Positions 33,028 through 42,448 of a DNA stretch of 49,558 nucleotides are shown in pieces. Position 1 is the stretch's first letter. Each line of letters opens with the position of its first letter. The translations under genes were made by a program, and so were the position numbers. The notes beneath the pieces are model-generated. The model searched no databases and was not told where the DNA came from. It worked only from the letters and a program-made list of their open reading frames with translations. The stretch comes from JBKEDH01 sp047975295 (GTDB lineage: Bacteria > Bacteroidota > Bacteroidia > Flavobacteriales > Flavobacteriaceae): NCBI GenBank assembly GCA_047975295.1, contig JBKEDH010000081.1, forward strand, positions 1-49,558, read 5' to 3'.

Positions 33028-34032
33028 TTATATCTTTTTAAGAAGTTCTTGTTTTTTGGTCGTAAATTCGGCTTCGGTAAGTATGCCTTTGTCGAATAGT
33101 GATTTTAATTGCTCGATAAGTAGAAATACATCTTCTCTTGGAGTTGCCGCATTGGTCTCTTTACCGTTAAAGGCACTGGTAAATCCTTTGCCCAGTTCCA
33201 TGCCTGCACCCAAACCTACGCCTGCGCCTGCCAGACCGCCTTCGTTTCTTGCGGCATCACGTAAGGCTTCCAGTTTTTGTAGCTCTTCGTAAGTGAGACC
33301 TACATCTTCTGCAGCAAATTTGTCCGATTGTATATCGGCTATTTTTTGGATGTGCTTTTGTGTTTCGGGTAAAAAATGGGTACCCAAAATCTTAAAATCG
33401 GTAACCTCTAAACCTATAGTGGCCATTTCTTCGGCTATAATAGGCTGCAAATCTTGACTTATGCCCAGTTGTTCTTGGTCTATTTGTAAGTAACTGTACT
33501 GGTTTTTAGAGAGTAATGTTGCTATAAAGGTGGGAATACGCCCCAGAAATAGTTGTTTGGCATCGTATGTTGTGTAAACGTCCAGACTGCCCAAAACTTC
33601 GCTGTAAAAATGTTGCGGATTACTTATTTTGTACGAAATACTGCCGTTGCAGCCCAATTCTATGGGGAATTTATATGTGGGTTCTTGATATTTTATGGGC
33701 TGCGAGGTACCCCAGTTTTCATTGATAACCTGTGCCGTACGGAAAAAGTAAATGTAGAGTTTGTGTTCGCTCTCAAAACTTTGACGGATTTTTAACAACG
33801 TAGTAATAAATGGGTGGTTATCGGTTTTAAGGTTGAAAATGCCTTCGTCGGTAATAATATCTACCAATTTACCTTCGTAAACTACGGCAGCACCTTGTCC
33901 CGGTTTAACGATAAGTTTAGAGGCACTAATAATCTCGTCGGAACCACCGTTCCACTGTTGCCAAAGCGTATTGGGGTTTTGGTCGTTCCATTCTATAACC
34001 TTAGAAAGTTGGTTTTTTATAAAATTAATCAT
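33028..34032 (-). CDS. SPFH-domain protein with C-terminal SHOCT motif (YdjI-like)
   Basis: This 334-residue cytoplasmic protein has a long SPFH/band-7-like region, including KLIVKPGQGAAVVYEGKLVD and ATIGLEVTDFKILGTHFLPE. A Gly/Ala-rich linker (residues 265-285) follows. The C-terminal SHOCT motif reads EQLKSLFDKGILTEAEFTTK. That combination is found in YdjI-type proteins, which bind membranes and in Bacillus work with PspA-system partners. It overlaps the zinc-ribbon gene by 8 bases and is followed by a small membrane protein gene, so the three form one operon. Confidence 0.88.
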   Translation of the reverse strand: MINFIKNQLSKVIEWNDQNPNTLWQQWNGGSDEIISASKLIVKPGQGAAVVYEGKLVDIITDEGIFNLKTDNHPFITTLLKIRQSFESEHKLYIYFFRTAQVINENWGTSQPIKYQEPTYKFPIELGCNGSISYKISNPQHFYSEVLGSLDVYTTYDAKQLFLGRIPTFIATLLSKNQYSYLQIDQEQLGISQDLQPIIAEEMATIGLEVTDFKILGTHFLPETQKHIQKIADIQSDKFAAEDVGLTYEELQKLEALRDAARNEGGLAGAGVGLGAGMELGKGFTSAFNGKETNAATPREDVFLLIEQLKSLFDKGILTEAEFTTKKQELLKKI

Positions 34033-35389
34033 GGTTGTTTATTTTAGATTCGTATTCCCTGATAAGTTTCCCGCTATCGTTAAGTACGTATATTTTGTCG
34101 GAATTGGTTTTTAGGGCGACACCATCCTTTAAATTGGCCATTCCACGTATATTTTTTATATTGTCGTTGTTGGACCATAAAATGTCACCGTTTTCCAAAC
34201 TTAAGGCTTGTAATATGCTTTTGGCGTTTTTTCCGGGCGAACTTTTTGTCGATATTAGTACGAATTTGTCGGTTACGCCTATTACCCAAGAATCGAAATA
34301 ATTTCTGTCGGGTGTAAAATCCTTAAAACTCACCACATTGGCCTTTGCCATTTGAAAATTGTTGATAAGTACTTTTTTATATGGGTCGGCACTGGTAAAT
34401 ATGCCCGAACGGCCATAATCCTTGCTCCATGAAAAATGGGGGTCGGTACCAGGTGAGCCAATGGTGTTGGTATGGACGTATCGTATCAATTGAATTTTCT
34501 CCTTTGGAAAATAAGTAGATTCTCTTGTAAATGTAAAATCGACATGTTGTGTGCCCTTACTAAAGGCCTTGTTGCCAAACAAACTGTACAGTTTCTCTTT
34601 TTCGAATGCTTTTCCGAGTATTGGGTAATACACAAAGTTCTCGGCTTTGTTGGTTAACACATCGATACCGTACAGGTAATGGCTAAATTTACATTCGGCT
34701 ATACCGGTTTCCAATCCTTTTACTTGGGCAAGATCCAGCTCGGTTATTTGTTTTGCTGTTTTGTGCTCCATATTTATGGAAAACAGGTAGGTTTCGTCTA
34801 TTATGGCATAAACAGCTCCATTAGTAAATGTGCGTATGTCGAAGTCGCCACTATAACCATGTATATCGTATTTACCCATATTTTCGCGCTTTAATTCTTT
34901 GCCTTCTTCATCAAAAAATACGAGTAGTACTGTTTTTTCACCTGTTTTTGAAAAAGGGCTCTCGTCGCTATCCAAAACACCTATGGCAACACTTGTTAAT
35001 TGGGCATCTTTATCGGTTGTAAGTACTTCTCTTTTTCCTTTTAAGCTATAATTGATTTTCTTCTCTTCTTTTGTTTTTACCGAAGGAGCCGAATAGGTAT
35101 TGTATTGTTTTGTTTCAGAATTTTTATTGCCAAAAACAGCACCGACTGCACCAATTAATATTGGAACACCAAACAAAACGGAAAGAGCAATAGCAACATA
35201 TTTTAGGGCTTTTTCGTTTTTTAAAACTGGAGAAGCATTTGTTTTGTGTTGATGTATGATATTGATATCGTCATTATCCAGAAAATACTCGGTATTACAA
35301 CTCTTACAGATGTAATGGTCTTCTTTTATCGATTGCTTGTCAACACTGCCACATTTGGGACATTGGACTGCTTTAATTTGTTTTGCCAT
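34025..35389 (-). CDS. Zinc-ribbon membrane protein with beta-propeller-like domain
   Basis: The 454-residue product has an N-terminal zinc ribbon (Cys10, Cys13, Cys28, Cys31: CPKCG and CKSC) and one transmembrane helix at about residues 63-86. A large exported domain of repeated beta strands follows, with propeller-like blades near LENGDILWSNNDNIKNIRG and LKDGVALKTNSDKIYVLNDS. The order cytoplasmic zinc ribbon, helix, outer domain suggests a membrane sensor. The propeller call is by pattern and moderately certain. It is the first gene of the operon and overlaps the SPFH gene. Confidence 0.8.
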   Translation of the reverse strand: MAKQIKAVQCPKCGSVDKQSIKEDHYICKSCNTEYFLDNDDINIIHQHKTNASPVLKNEKALKYVAIALSVLFGVPILIGAVGAVFGNKNSETKQYNTYSAPSVKTKEEKKINYSLKGKREVLTTDKDAQLTSVAIGVLDSDESPFSKTGEKTVLLVFFDEEGKELKRENMGKYDIHGYSGDFDIRTFTNGAVYAIIDETYLFSINMEHKTAKQITELDLAQVKGLETGIAECKFSHYLYGIDVLTNKAENFVYYPILGKAFEKEKLYSLFGNKAFSKGTQHVDFTFTRESTYFPKEKIQLIRYVHTNTIGSPGTDPHFSWSKDYGRSGIFTSADPYKKVLINNFQMAKANVVSFKDFTPDRNYFDSWVIGVTDKFVLISTKSSPGKNAKSILQALSLENGDILWSNNDNIKNIRGMANLKDGVALKTNSDKIYVLNDSGKLIREYESKINNHD

Positions 35390-35648
35390 GTTTTTATTTT
35401 GGGTAGGGTTTTTGGCAATTGCAAAAGCAATTATTCGTAATTGTAAATTTATTTAAAAAAATAAAAATTAAAAGAAACGAAGATAAGTAAAAGATTTTTT
35501 TTGAAATAAAAAACTATATCAACGGCAAAAAAAGTGCTACAAAAAGTAAATTAGGAGTGGTCTTGTAGTTAATCCAATATGTTAATCTTGTAATTATAGT
35601 GTAGTTGTTAACAATACTTTTACTATATTTATTGTATACGATAAAGCC
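35390..35648. other. Divergent gap between zinc-ribbon operon and hydroxylase pseudogene
   Basis: This 259-base A+T-rich stretch has no gene or clear repeat. It must contain the promoter of the minus-strand operon, but no TTTG/TAnnTTTG pair is convincing. Confidence 0.4.
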
Positions 35649-36296
35649 ATGAAGAAGCACAGGGTAACCACCGAATTTTCAGCAGGACAGGCGCAGATTT
35701 TCAAAAATCCGTTTTTGGAAAGTTTGACCAAAACCAATCCCATATCGAATATTATCGTTTATGGTTTGGTTATTTTGGCATTGGTTTATGTGGCCATTGC
35801 AGTTAAAGGTCTTTCGGTTTTTGGCTTTTTAGGTCTGTTTATGGTAGGCTTTGCTTTTTGGACTTTAGCGGAGTATTTGCTTCATCGTTATTTGTTTCAT
35901 TGGTATAATGATTGGAAATGGACATAGCGTTTTCATTTTGTTATGCACGGTTCGCACCACCACTATCCTAAAGACGAGCAACGACTTTTAATGCCTCCGG
36001 TACCGGGACTTATTATGGCTTCTGTATTATTTGGTGTTTTTTATCTTTTGTTTTGGCTTTTTGGTTATCCGTCTTATGCCTTTGGGTTTTTTCCGGGTTT
36101 CTTTTTGGGCTATTTAATGTACTCGTTTGTACACCGAGCCATCCATACAAAGCGACCTCCAAAACGGTTTAGACATCTGTGGTATCATCACAACCTGCAT
36201 CATTTTCAATACCCAGATAAAGCTTATGGTGTGTCCAATACCTTTTGGGATAAGGTATTTGGTACCATGCCGCCCAAACCGCAAAAGCAACAATAA
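35649..36296 (+). pseudogene. Fatty acid hydroxylase / sterol desaturase family, interrupted by in-frame TAG
   Basis: The frame codes for 215 residues if one TAG at 35925-35927 is ignored. The di-iron histidine motifs are intact on both sides: HRYLFH before the stop, then HGSHHHYP, HRAIH and HHNLHHF after it. Multiple membrane helices fit an integral-membrane hydroxylase, often acting on carotenoids or fatty acids. The TAG stands where related proteins have glutamine in ...WxxRFHF..., so a single CAG-to-TAG change explains it. No other defect is seen, implying a recent mutation, an assembly error, or stop read-through. The product is non-functional unless one of the last two holds. Confidence 0.85.
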
Positions 36297-36298
36297 AG

Positions 36299-36538
36299 CT
36301 AACTTTTAGTATAAACCTGTCCGCGATGTGGTTTTAAAGTGTCTCTAAGTGGTTTCATTTTGTCTTCATCTACAACCAGAAAAGCAATGGCATGGGCAAT
36401 GTCCAGATCTTCTTTTCCGGTTATAATACCGCTCATGTTTTTAGCCTCTATATATGCCTTTAAATGAATCTCGTGGTGTTGGGCTGTAATTGAAGCATCG
36501 GGACCGCGAAAATCCCAAATTAACTTTAGTTTTCTCAT
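36299..36538 (-). CDS. Small protein of unknown function
   Basis: The 79-residue soluble, basic protein has a ferredoxin-like alpha/beta pattern: MRKLKLIWDFRGPDASITAQ, a His-rich helix (HHEIHLKAYIEAK), then IAHAIAFLVVDEDKMKPLRD and TLKPHRGQVYTKS. No family is recognised, though the conserved-looking WDFRGPDA and HRGQV pieces suggest a real gene. It ends 2 bases from the convergent hydroxylase pseudogene and has no operon partner. Confidence 0.7.
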   Translation of the reverse strand: MRKLKLIWDFRGPDASITAQHHEIHLKAYIEAKNMSGIITGKEDLDIAHAIAFLVVDEDKMKPLRDTLKPHRGQVYTKS

Positions 36539-36621
36539 AAATATTTTAAAGGTTGCGGTTTAGATGATAAAATTATAAATAATGCCCAATAATCCTATTT
36601 TTTAATCGTTAAAAAAGGAAC

Positions 36622-36651
36622 TTGTTTTATAGCTATATATTAGTATTTTTG
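36622..36651 (+). promoter_or_regulatory. Promoter of the parvulin/chaperone operon
   Basis: TTG at 36622-36624 and TATTTTTG at 36644-36651 are spaced 19 bases, matching the Bacteroidota sigma-A consensus. The start lies about 20 bases before the ATG at 36676. Confidence 0.6.
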
Positions 36652-36675
36652 CGGTAATCGTATAAGTCGTACATA

Positions 36676-38619
36676 ATGAAATGTAAGTGTATTTTGGTTT
36701 GGTTGTGCCTGTTTTTTTCGTGTTATATGAATGCGCAAAACGCTAACAATGGCGTTTTGTTTCGTGTAGATAGTGAACCTGTTTATGCATCGGAATTTAA
36801 AAGGCTTTATAATAAAAATATAGATTTGGTACAGGACGAATCTCAAAAGGATGTAGATGAGTATTTAAACCTGTTAATAGACTATAAACTGAAAATAAAG
36901 GAAGCCAAAGTTTTGGGGTTGGATGAAAAGCCGAAATATAAGCAAGAGTTATTGGGGTATAAAAAACAACTGGCAAAGAATTTTATTGCCGAAACCAAAG
37001 TTTCGGAAGCATTAATCGAAGAAGCTTACAGCCGGATGGCAAATGAGGTTAAAGCTTATCATATCTTGGTTGTTGTTCCCGAAAATGCAGAACCCGTCGA
37101 TACATTGAAAGCTTATAAAACCATAGTGAAATTACGAGAACGTGCTTTAAATGAAGATTTTGAAAAGCTTAGGGAAGAAGTGCATGATGGGAAAACTGTT
37201 TATGGTGAAGATTTAGGATGGTTTTCGGCATTTAAAATGGTGTATAAATTCGAGAGTGAAGCGTACAATACGCCGGTAGGAGAGATATCGCAACCCTTCC
37301 GTACCCGTTTTGGTTACCATATTGTTTATGTACAGGACAAACGAAAGTCGAGAGGAAAGCGCACAGTAGCCCATATTATGGTAGCTCATAAGGACAATGA
37401 AACCGAAACCGAACAGCATATTCAAGAAGTGTACAAAAAGTTACAATATGGTGAAGCTTTTGAAAGCTTGGCAAAACAATTTTCGAACGATAAAAGTACA
37501 GCATCTAAAGGTGGTATTCTTAACCCAATTTCCAGTGGGGATACGGGATCCTTGGTTTTCGAAGACGAGGTTTTCGATCTTAAAAATATAGGTGATATTT
37601 CGAAACCATTTAAAACCCGATTCGGGTGGCATATCGTAAAATTGTACGATAAAGCCCCCATTGAAACGTTCGAAACCTTAAAGCCCGAATTAATGCAGAA
37701 AATAGAACGGGATGAGCGTTCCAAAATAATAGATCAGGCTTTAATAGATACGCTCAAAAAAAAGTACAAAGTTGGAGCAACCCCCGATTTAAGTTATTTT
37801 GAATCTATTTTAAACGAAAAATATTATAATAGGGCTTGGCAGTTGCCGGTTGATTTTCCGGGTGATAAGATGTTGTTTTCCATAAAGGACAAGCACTACA
37901 CATATCGTGATTTTGGTGTTTTTCTAGTAGATTCGCAACAACGGCCATTTTTAAAAAAAGCGTTAAAGGATGTGCTTCTGGACAATTATAAAAGCTATTT
38001 TAACAAGAGTCTAATAGCTTATCAAGAAGAAAATTTAGAAAATGAAAATGAAGAATATGCCGCAGTTCTATCGGAATTTAGGGATGGTCTTTTGTTGTTC
38101 GATTTCATGGAAACCCATGTTTGGAGTGTGGCCAAAACCGATACGGTTATTTTAAAAAATTACTATCAAACCCATAAAGAAAAATACACGGTACCGGAAA
38201 AAGCCGAGGTAATTATAGCAACCTCGCCTTCAAAACAAATTATAAAACGGGTACAGGGATTATTGGAACAAAATTTACCAATCGATAAAATGGAGGCTCT
38301 GGTAAAGGGCAACAATAAAATAGAGGTAGTCTTTACCGAAGATACGGTTGGTGTTGACAACGAAAAGTTACCTAGAAATTTTACATTTAAAAATGGTGTG
38401 TCCAGTATTTATAAACAGCATGGCAGTTATAATATTGTTCTTGTTAAGCGTATAATACCTGCCAAGCAAAAAGTGTTTGGCGATGTACAAGGGTATGTTG
38501 TTAGCGATTATCAAACCCAAAAAGAAGCAGAGCTAAACCGTAAATTGCGCCAAAAATATCCAATTGAAATCAACCAAAAAATATTAAAACAGTTAAAACA
38601 TCAATTAAAAACAAAATAA
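36676..38619 (+). CDS. Periplasmic peptidyl-prolyl isomerase with two parvulin domains
   Basis: The product has 647 residues and a signal peptide (MKCKCILVWLCLFFSCYMNA). After an N-terminal helical SurA-like region come two parvulin domains. Domain one runs about residues 115-220 with HILVVVPENAEP and FRTRFGYHIVYV. Domain two covers about 225-325 with HIMVAHKDNE, LAKQFSNDKSTASKGG and KTRFGWHIVKLYD. The C-terminal half is a further chaperone-like region. The family assists folding of outer-membrane proteins in the periplasm. It starts the operon with the next two genes, the second following with no spacing. Confidence 0.92.
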   Translation: MKCKCILVWLCLFFSCYMNAQNANNGVLFRVDSEPVYASEFKRLYNKNIDLVQDESQKDVDEYLNLLIDYKLKIKEAKVLGLDEKPKYKQELLGYKKQLAKNFIAETKVSEALIEEAYSRMANEVKAYHILVVVPENAEPVDTLKAYKTIVKLRERALNEDFEKLREEVHDGKTVYGEDLGWFSAFKMVYKFESEAYNTPVGEISQPFRTRFGYHIVYVQDKRKSRGKRTVAHIMVAHKDNETETEQHIQEVYKKLQYGEAFESLAKQFSNDKSTASKGGILNPISSGDTGSLVFEDEVFDLKNIGDISKPFKTRFGWHIVKLYDKAPIETFETLKPELMQKIERDERSKIIDQALIDTLKKKYKVGATPDLSYFESILNEKYYNRAWQLPVDFPGDKMLFSIKDKHYTYRDFGVFLVDSQQRPFLKKALKDVLLDNYKSYFNKSLIAYQEENLENENEEYAAVLSEFRDGLLLFDFMETHVWSVAKTDTVILKNYYQTHKEKYTVPEKAEVIIATSPSKQIIKRVQGLLEQNLPIDKMEALVKGNNKIEVVFTEDTVGVDNEKLPRNFTFKNGVSSIYKQHGSYNIVLVKRIIPAKQKVFGDVQGYVVSDYQTQKEAELNRKLRQKYPIEINQKILKQLKHQLKTK

Positions 38620-39474
38620 GTGTATAAAAAGCTTAGTATAATTTTATTGGTATCGTTACTGGTGTTGTCGTGCAAATTTTTTAAAGAAACAGACGATCGC
38701 ATACCTGTTGCCCGTGTAAACGACATGTATTTGTACCAAGACGATATAAAGGGGTTGGTTCCCGAAAGCGCCGGTAAAGAAGACAGTGCTTTACTGGTAA
38801 ACAATTATATTAAAAATTGGGCTACCCAACAGTTGCTTTTCGATGGGGCTAAATTAAACCTTAGCGAAAAAAAACAAGAAGGATTTAACAAACTGGTGGC
38901 ACAATACAAAAACGATTTATATACTAAGGCCTATCTCGAAGCTTTGGTAAGCAGAGGTATAAGTGCCGAAATTTCGCAAGAAGAAGCCGAGCAATATTAT
39001 AATTTAGAAAAGGATATTTTTAAGTTAAACGAAGAACTTATCAAATTTAGGTATATTCATTTAAGCGAGAATATAAATAATTTTAATGTTATCGAAGAAA
39101 AATTTAAACGTTACAATACCGAAGATAAAAAAGCGTTGGATTCCATTTCGATCCAGTTTAAATCCTATTCTTTAAACGATTCCATTTGGATAAAAGTAAG
39201 CCAGGTAGTAAATAAAGTTCCGGTGATAAATTTGGAAAATCGTAGCCAACTGTTAAAAAAATCTAATTTTATACAGCTTAAAGATTCATTAGGAGTATAT
39301 TTGATGAAAATTAACGATGTTTTATTACGGAACGATTTAGCTCCGTTAGATTATGTTAGGCCTACCATAGACCAAATAATTATAAACAAAAGGAAGTTGG
39401 AGCTAATAAAACAATTAGAAAAAGATATAACCAAAGATGCCATTAAAAACAATCAATTTGAAATCTATAAATAA
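38620..39474 (+). CDS. SurA-N-like lipoprotein lacking a parvulin domain
   Basis: The gene starts with GTG at 38620, the base after the upstream stop codon, implying translational coupling. The product is 284 residues with a lipoprotein signal (LVSLLVLSC, Cys18). It is mostly helical and charged, and the N-terminal DRIPVARVNDMYLYQDDIKG resembles the beginning of SurA-type chaperones. No prolyl isomerase domain follows. I take it to be a membrane-anchored chaperone partner of the two parvulin proteins; no enzyme activity is suggested. Its 3' end overlaps the next gene by 38 bases. Confidence 0.85.
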   Translation: MYKKLSIILLVSLLVLSCKFFKETDDRIPVARVNDMYLYQDDIKGLVPESAGKEDSALLVNNYIKNWATQQLLFDGAKLNLSEKKQEGFNKLVAQYKNDLYTKAYLEALVSRGISAEISQEEAEQYYNLEKDIFKLNEELIKFRYIHLSENINNFNVIEEKFKRYNTEDKKALDSISIQFKSYSLNDSIWIKVSQVVNKVPVINLENRSQLLKKSNFIQLKDSLGVYLMKINDVLLRNDLAPLDYVRPTIDQIIINKRKLELIKQLEKDITKDAIKNNQFEIYK

Positions 39475-40891
39475 ATTGAAACATATAGTAGCCCTTAATT
39501 TAATGCTATCCTGTACAGGCATACTGTTTGCGCAAGAAGTAATTCCCGATCAGGAAACCCAAAAAACAGTAGTTAAGGAAACCAAGCAGGCCAATGCCAA
39601 CGACCCTATAAAAGTAGATGGAGTAGCAGCTGTGGTAGGCGATTATATTATTTTAGAATCCGAAATTCCAAAAACCAGAAAGCAAATGGAAGCTGGGGGA
39701 ATGCCAACAAAAGATATTGCCGATTGCGAATTAATGGGCAAACTTTTAGAGGATAAACTCTATGCACACAATGCCATACAGGATAGTGTAGAGGTAAGCG
39801 ATGCCGATGTAAGGCGAAATGTAAGTTATCAAATAGACCAGTTTTTGCAGCAAATAGGCTCTATGGATAAACTTTTACAATTTTATAAAAAGGACGATGA
39901 GCAAAGCTTGCGTGACGAAATGTTCGAAATAAACAAAGCCAATATGTTGGCTGCCGAAATGCAGAAAAAAATTGTTGAAGAAGTAGAAATAACACCAGAA
40001 GAGGTTAGGGAGTATTTTAATAACATTCCAAAAGAAGAGCGTCCGGTTTTTGGTACCGAATTAAAAGTAGCGCAAATAGTGGCTAAACCAAAGGCATCGA
40101 AAGAAGAAGAGAACCGTATTATAAATAGGTTAAAGGGGTTTAAAGCCGATATTTTGGAAAACGGAGCCAGTTTCCGTTCTAAGGCCGTTTTATATTCCGA
40201 AGATCCCGGTTCTGCCAGTAGAGGTGGTAAATATGTCTTAGATAGGACTAAGCCCCAAATGGTAAAGGAATTTAGGGAAGTCGCTTTTGCACTTCAGGAA
40301 GGTGAAATATCCGAACCTTTTAAAACCGATTACGGTTATCACATTATCCAATGCGAAAAAATACGTGGACAGGAATACGATGTAGCCCATATACTGTTAA
40401 CGCCAAAAGTTTCTCAAGAAGCATTGCAAGAAGCAAAGGAACGGTTAGAAAAAGTAAGAACACGTATTGTTAACGGTCAGATATCCTTTGCCGATGCCGC
40501 CCGTGAGGTTAGTGACGAAAAAGAAACTAGAGGAGACGGTGGACAACTTATAAATCCGCAAACCCAAGATTATAACTTCGAATTGACCAATATGGATCCC
40601 GAACTGTACAATCAAATCCATAGTTTAAAAGACGACGAAGTTAGTTTGGTGTTAAGTGAACAAGGACGTACCGGAGATGTGTCGTTCAAAATTTTAAAGG
40701 TGACCGACCGTATTGACGAGCATGATGCCGATTATGCACGCGATTACTTAAAAATAAAAGAATTGGCTCTGGACAGTAAAAAAATTAAGGCCATAGGCAA
40801 ATGGCAAAAAGAAAAAATACTAGACACCTACATTAAGATAAGTGGTAAATATAGAGATTGTACATTTAATAACAACTGGTTAAAAGAATAA
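39437..40891 (+). CDS. SurA-like peptidyl-prolyl isomerase with two parvulin domains
   Basis: The 484-residue exported protein carries a signal peptide beginning MPLKTINLKSINKLKHIVAL and ending ...CTGILFAQ. A SurA N-terminal chaperone domain follows (AAVVGDYIILESEIPKTRKQ), with residues 70-190 helical. The first parvulin domain is about 205-315 (ELKVAQIVAKP, YSEDPGSASRGGKYV, KTDYGYHIIQCEK) and the second about 320-425 (VAHILLTP and TRGDGGQLINP). ATG at 39437 overlaps the preceding gene by 38 bases. A TTG seven codons later is an alternative. It closes the chaperone group, with the MoxR gene 105 bases downstream. Confidence 0.92.
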   Translation: MPLKTINLKSINKLKHIVALNLMLSCTGILFAQEVIPDQETQKTVVKETKQANANDPIKVDGVAAVVGDYIILESEIPKTRKQMEAGGMPTKDIADCELMGKLLEDKLYAHNAIQDSVEVSDADVRRNVSYQIDQFLQQIGSMDKLLQFYKKDDEQSLRDEMFEINKANMLAAEMQKKIVEEVEITPEEVREYFNNIPKEERPVFGTELKVAQIVAKPKASKEEENRIINRLKGFKADILENGASFRSKAVLYSEDPGSASRGGKYVLDRTKPQMVKEFREVAFALQEGEISEPFKTDYGYHIIQCEKIRGQEYDVAHILLTPKVSQEALQEAKERLEKVRTRIVNGQISFADAAREVSDEKETRGDGGQLINPQTQDYNFELTNMDPELYNQIHSLKDDEVSLVLSEQGRTGDVSFKILKVTDRIDEHDADYARDYLKIKELALDSKKIKAIGKWQKEKILDTYIKISGKYRDCTFNNNWLKE

Positions 40892-40996
40892 GAGCTAATT
40901 TAAAATAAATTAAGAGTGTTGTCCGTCTTTTCTTTTAAACTAAGATCTTTTGTTTAAATTGATATTAATTTCGGTTTAATACCAAAATATACTATT

Positions 40997-41950
40997 ATGT
41001 CCGATGTAACTGCTATCGAGCAATTTGTAAAGCAATATAAAAATTTAAAAGCCGAAATAGCCAAGGTAATTGTTGGTCAGGACGAGGTTGTTACCCAGAT
41101 ATTGATTTCTGTTTTTTCCGGAGGACATTCATTATTAATAGGTGTTCCTGGATTGGCAAAAACCCTAATGGTAAACACCATTTCGCAGGCTTTAGGATTG
41201 GATTTTAAACGTATCCAGTTTACTCCAGATTTAATGCCCAGCGATATTTTGGGAAGCGAAATCTTGGACGAAAATCGCCAGTTTAAGTTTATTAAGGGGC
41301 CTATTTTTTCTAATATTATTTTGGCAGACGAGATTAACAGAACACCTCCAAAAACACAGGCCGCTCTGTTGGAAGCTATGCAGGAACGGGCTGTTACTGT
41401 AGCGGGACATCACTACAAGTTGGAATTACCTTATTTTGTTTTGGCAACACAGAATCCCATCGAGCAAGAGGGAACATATCCGTTGCCCGAAGCACAGTTA
41501 GACCGTTTTATGTTTGCTATAAACCTAAGTTACCCTTCGTTTGCCGAAGAAGTCAAGGTGGTAAAGGCAACAACTTCCAATAACAATGTACAGGTTAATC
41601 CGTTGTTTACAGCACAGCAAATTATCGATTTCCAGTCTCTTATACGTCGTATTCCTGTTGCCGATAACGTGGTCGAATATGCTGTTACCATGGTAGGTAA
41701 AACTAGACCAAACAGTAATGCGGCAACTCCATTGGTTAAAAACTATATCGATTGGGGAGCAGGGCCAAGAGCATCACAAAACTTAATCTTGGCAGCCAAG
41801 ACCCATGCGGCAATACACGGTAAGTTCTCCCCCGATATCGAAAATGTTCAAGCTGTTGCACATAGTATTTTACGCCACCGTATTATAAAAAATTACAAAG
41901 CAGAGGCAGAAGGTGTTTCAGAAAACCAAATTATCGAAAGCTTGTTTTAA
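40997..41950 (+). CDS. MoxR-family AAA+ ATPase
   Basis: This 317-residue cytoplasmic ATPase has Walker A GVPGLAKTLM and Walker B LADEINRTPPKTQAALLEAM, sensor-1 LATQNPIEQEGTYPLPEAQL and an arginine finger RIPV-flanked helical lid. MoxR proteins act as chaperones that insert metals or activate VWA-domain partners. No VWA or DUF58 gene follows here, as it often does elsewhere. It may belong to the same conserved block as the SurA genes. ATG at 40997 follows a 105-base gap. Confidence 0.94.
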   Translation: MSDVTAIEQFVKQYKNLKAEIAKVIVGQDEVVTQILISVFSGGHSLLIGVPGLAKTLMVNTISQALGLDFKRIQFTPDLMPSDILGSEILDENRQFKFIKGPIFSNIILADEINRTPPKTQAALLEAMQERAVTVAGHHYKLELPYFVLATQNPIEQEGTYPLPEAQLDRFMFAINLSYPSFAEEVKVVKATTSNNNVQVNPLFTAQQIIDFQSLIRRIPVADNVVEYAVTMVGKTRPNSNAATPLVKNYIDWGAGPRASQNLILAAKTHAAIHGKFSPDIENVQAVAHSILRHRIIKNYKAEAEGVSENQIIESLF

Positions 41951-42258
41951 TAAATAGCTGAAGTTTAAAAAAGACGATAGGTGAAAAATTGTTGAAATCA
42001 AGTAACAAGACCAATATTTTTTAGACTTCCTGCTTTCCAATTTTTTTTGTTCTAAATTATTTATTTTCGGTATTTAAATTTCATTTTTGAATAGCAAATC
42101 CTTTAAGTTGAAATTGAAAATTTGCCGATTGATCGCCACAGAAATATTTATTTTGGAAAAAAAATCAATTATATTTAAAGGATTTAAAAATTACAAATGC
42201 CTTTTTCATAATAAAAAAAGATATTGGAAGTATATCGTAAGTATCATTTTAATTTTTT

Positions 42259-42303
42259 AAGGTGTTGTTTTTTGTTAAATTGGCATCTGCGACACCTTGT
42301 TTT
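42259..42303 (+). terminator. Possible terminator before the aconitase promoter
   Basis: AAGGTGT at 42259-42265 pairs with ACACCTT at 42292-42298, extended by two more pairs including a wobble. The loop is about 22 bases and a short T-run follows. The large loop makes it weak. Confidence 0.35.
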
Positions 42304-42373
42304 TGTGAAATATACAATCATATTTTTTTTAAATAGAACGATAATAAATTACGATGAAAACTACAGTTGTAGC

Positions 42374-42406
42374 TTGGTTTATTTTTAAATCTTTGCATTA
42401 ATTTTG
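42374..42406 (+). promoter_or_regulatory. Aconitase promoter
   Basis: TTGG at 42374-42377 and TAATTTTG at 42399-42406 are spaced 21 bases, a fair match to the Bacteroidota consensus. The start codon lies 43 bases downstream of the -7 element. Confidence 0.5.
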
Positions 42407-42448
42407 TATTTTGCGAAACCTTAAAAAAATCAGTAAAAAAATAAAAAT

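Larger units (their letters stand above)
41951..42448. other. Gap between MoxR and aconitase genes
   Basis: This 498-base, A+T-rich region contains no gene. It holds a possible terminator (AAGGTGT/ACACCTT at 42259-42298, with a large loop) and the aconitase promoter at 42374-42406. The first 300 bases show nothing I can support. Confidence 0.6.

Noticed and set aside
35943..36296. Two independent genes for the hydroxylase halves
   Set aside because: Both halves lie in one frame with a single TAG between them, and the histidine motifs are split across the stop.
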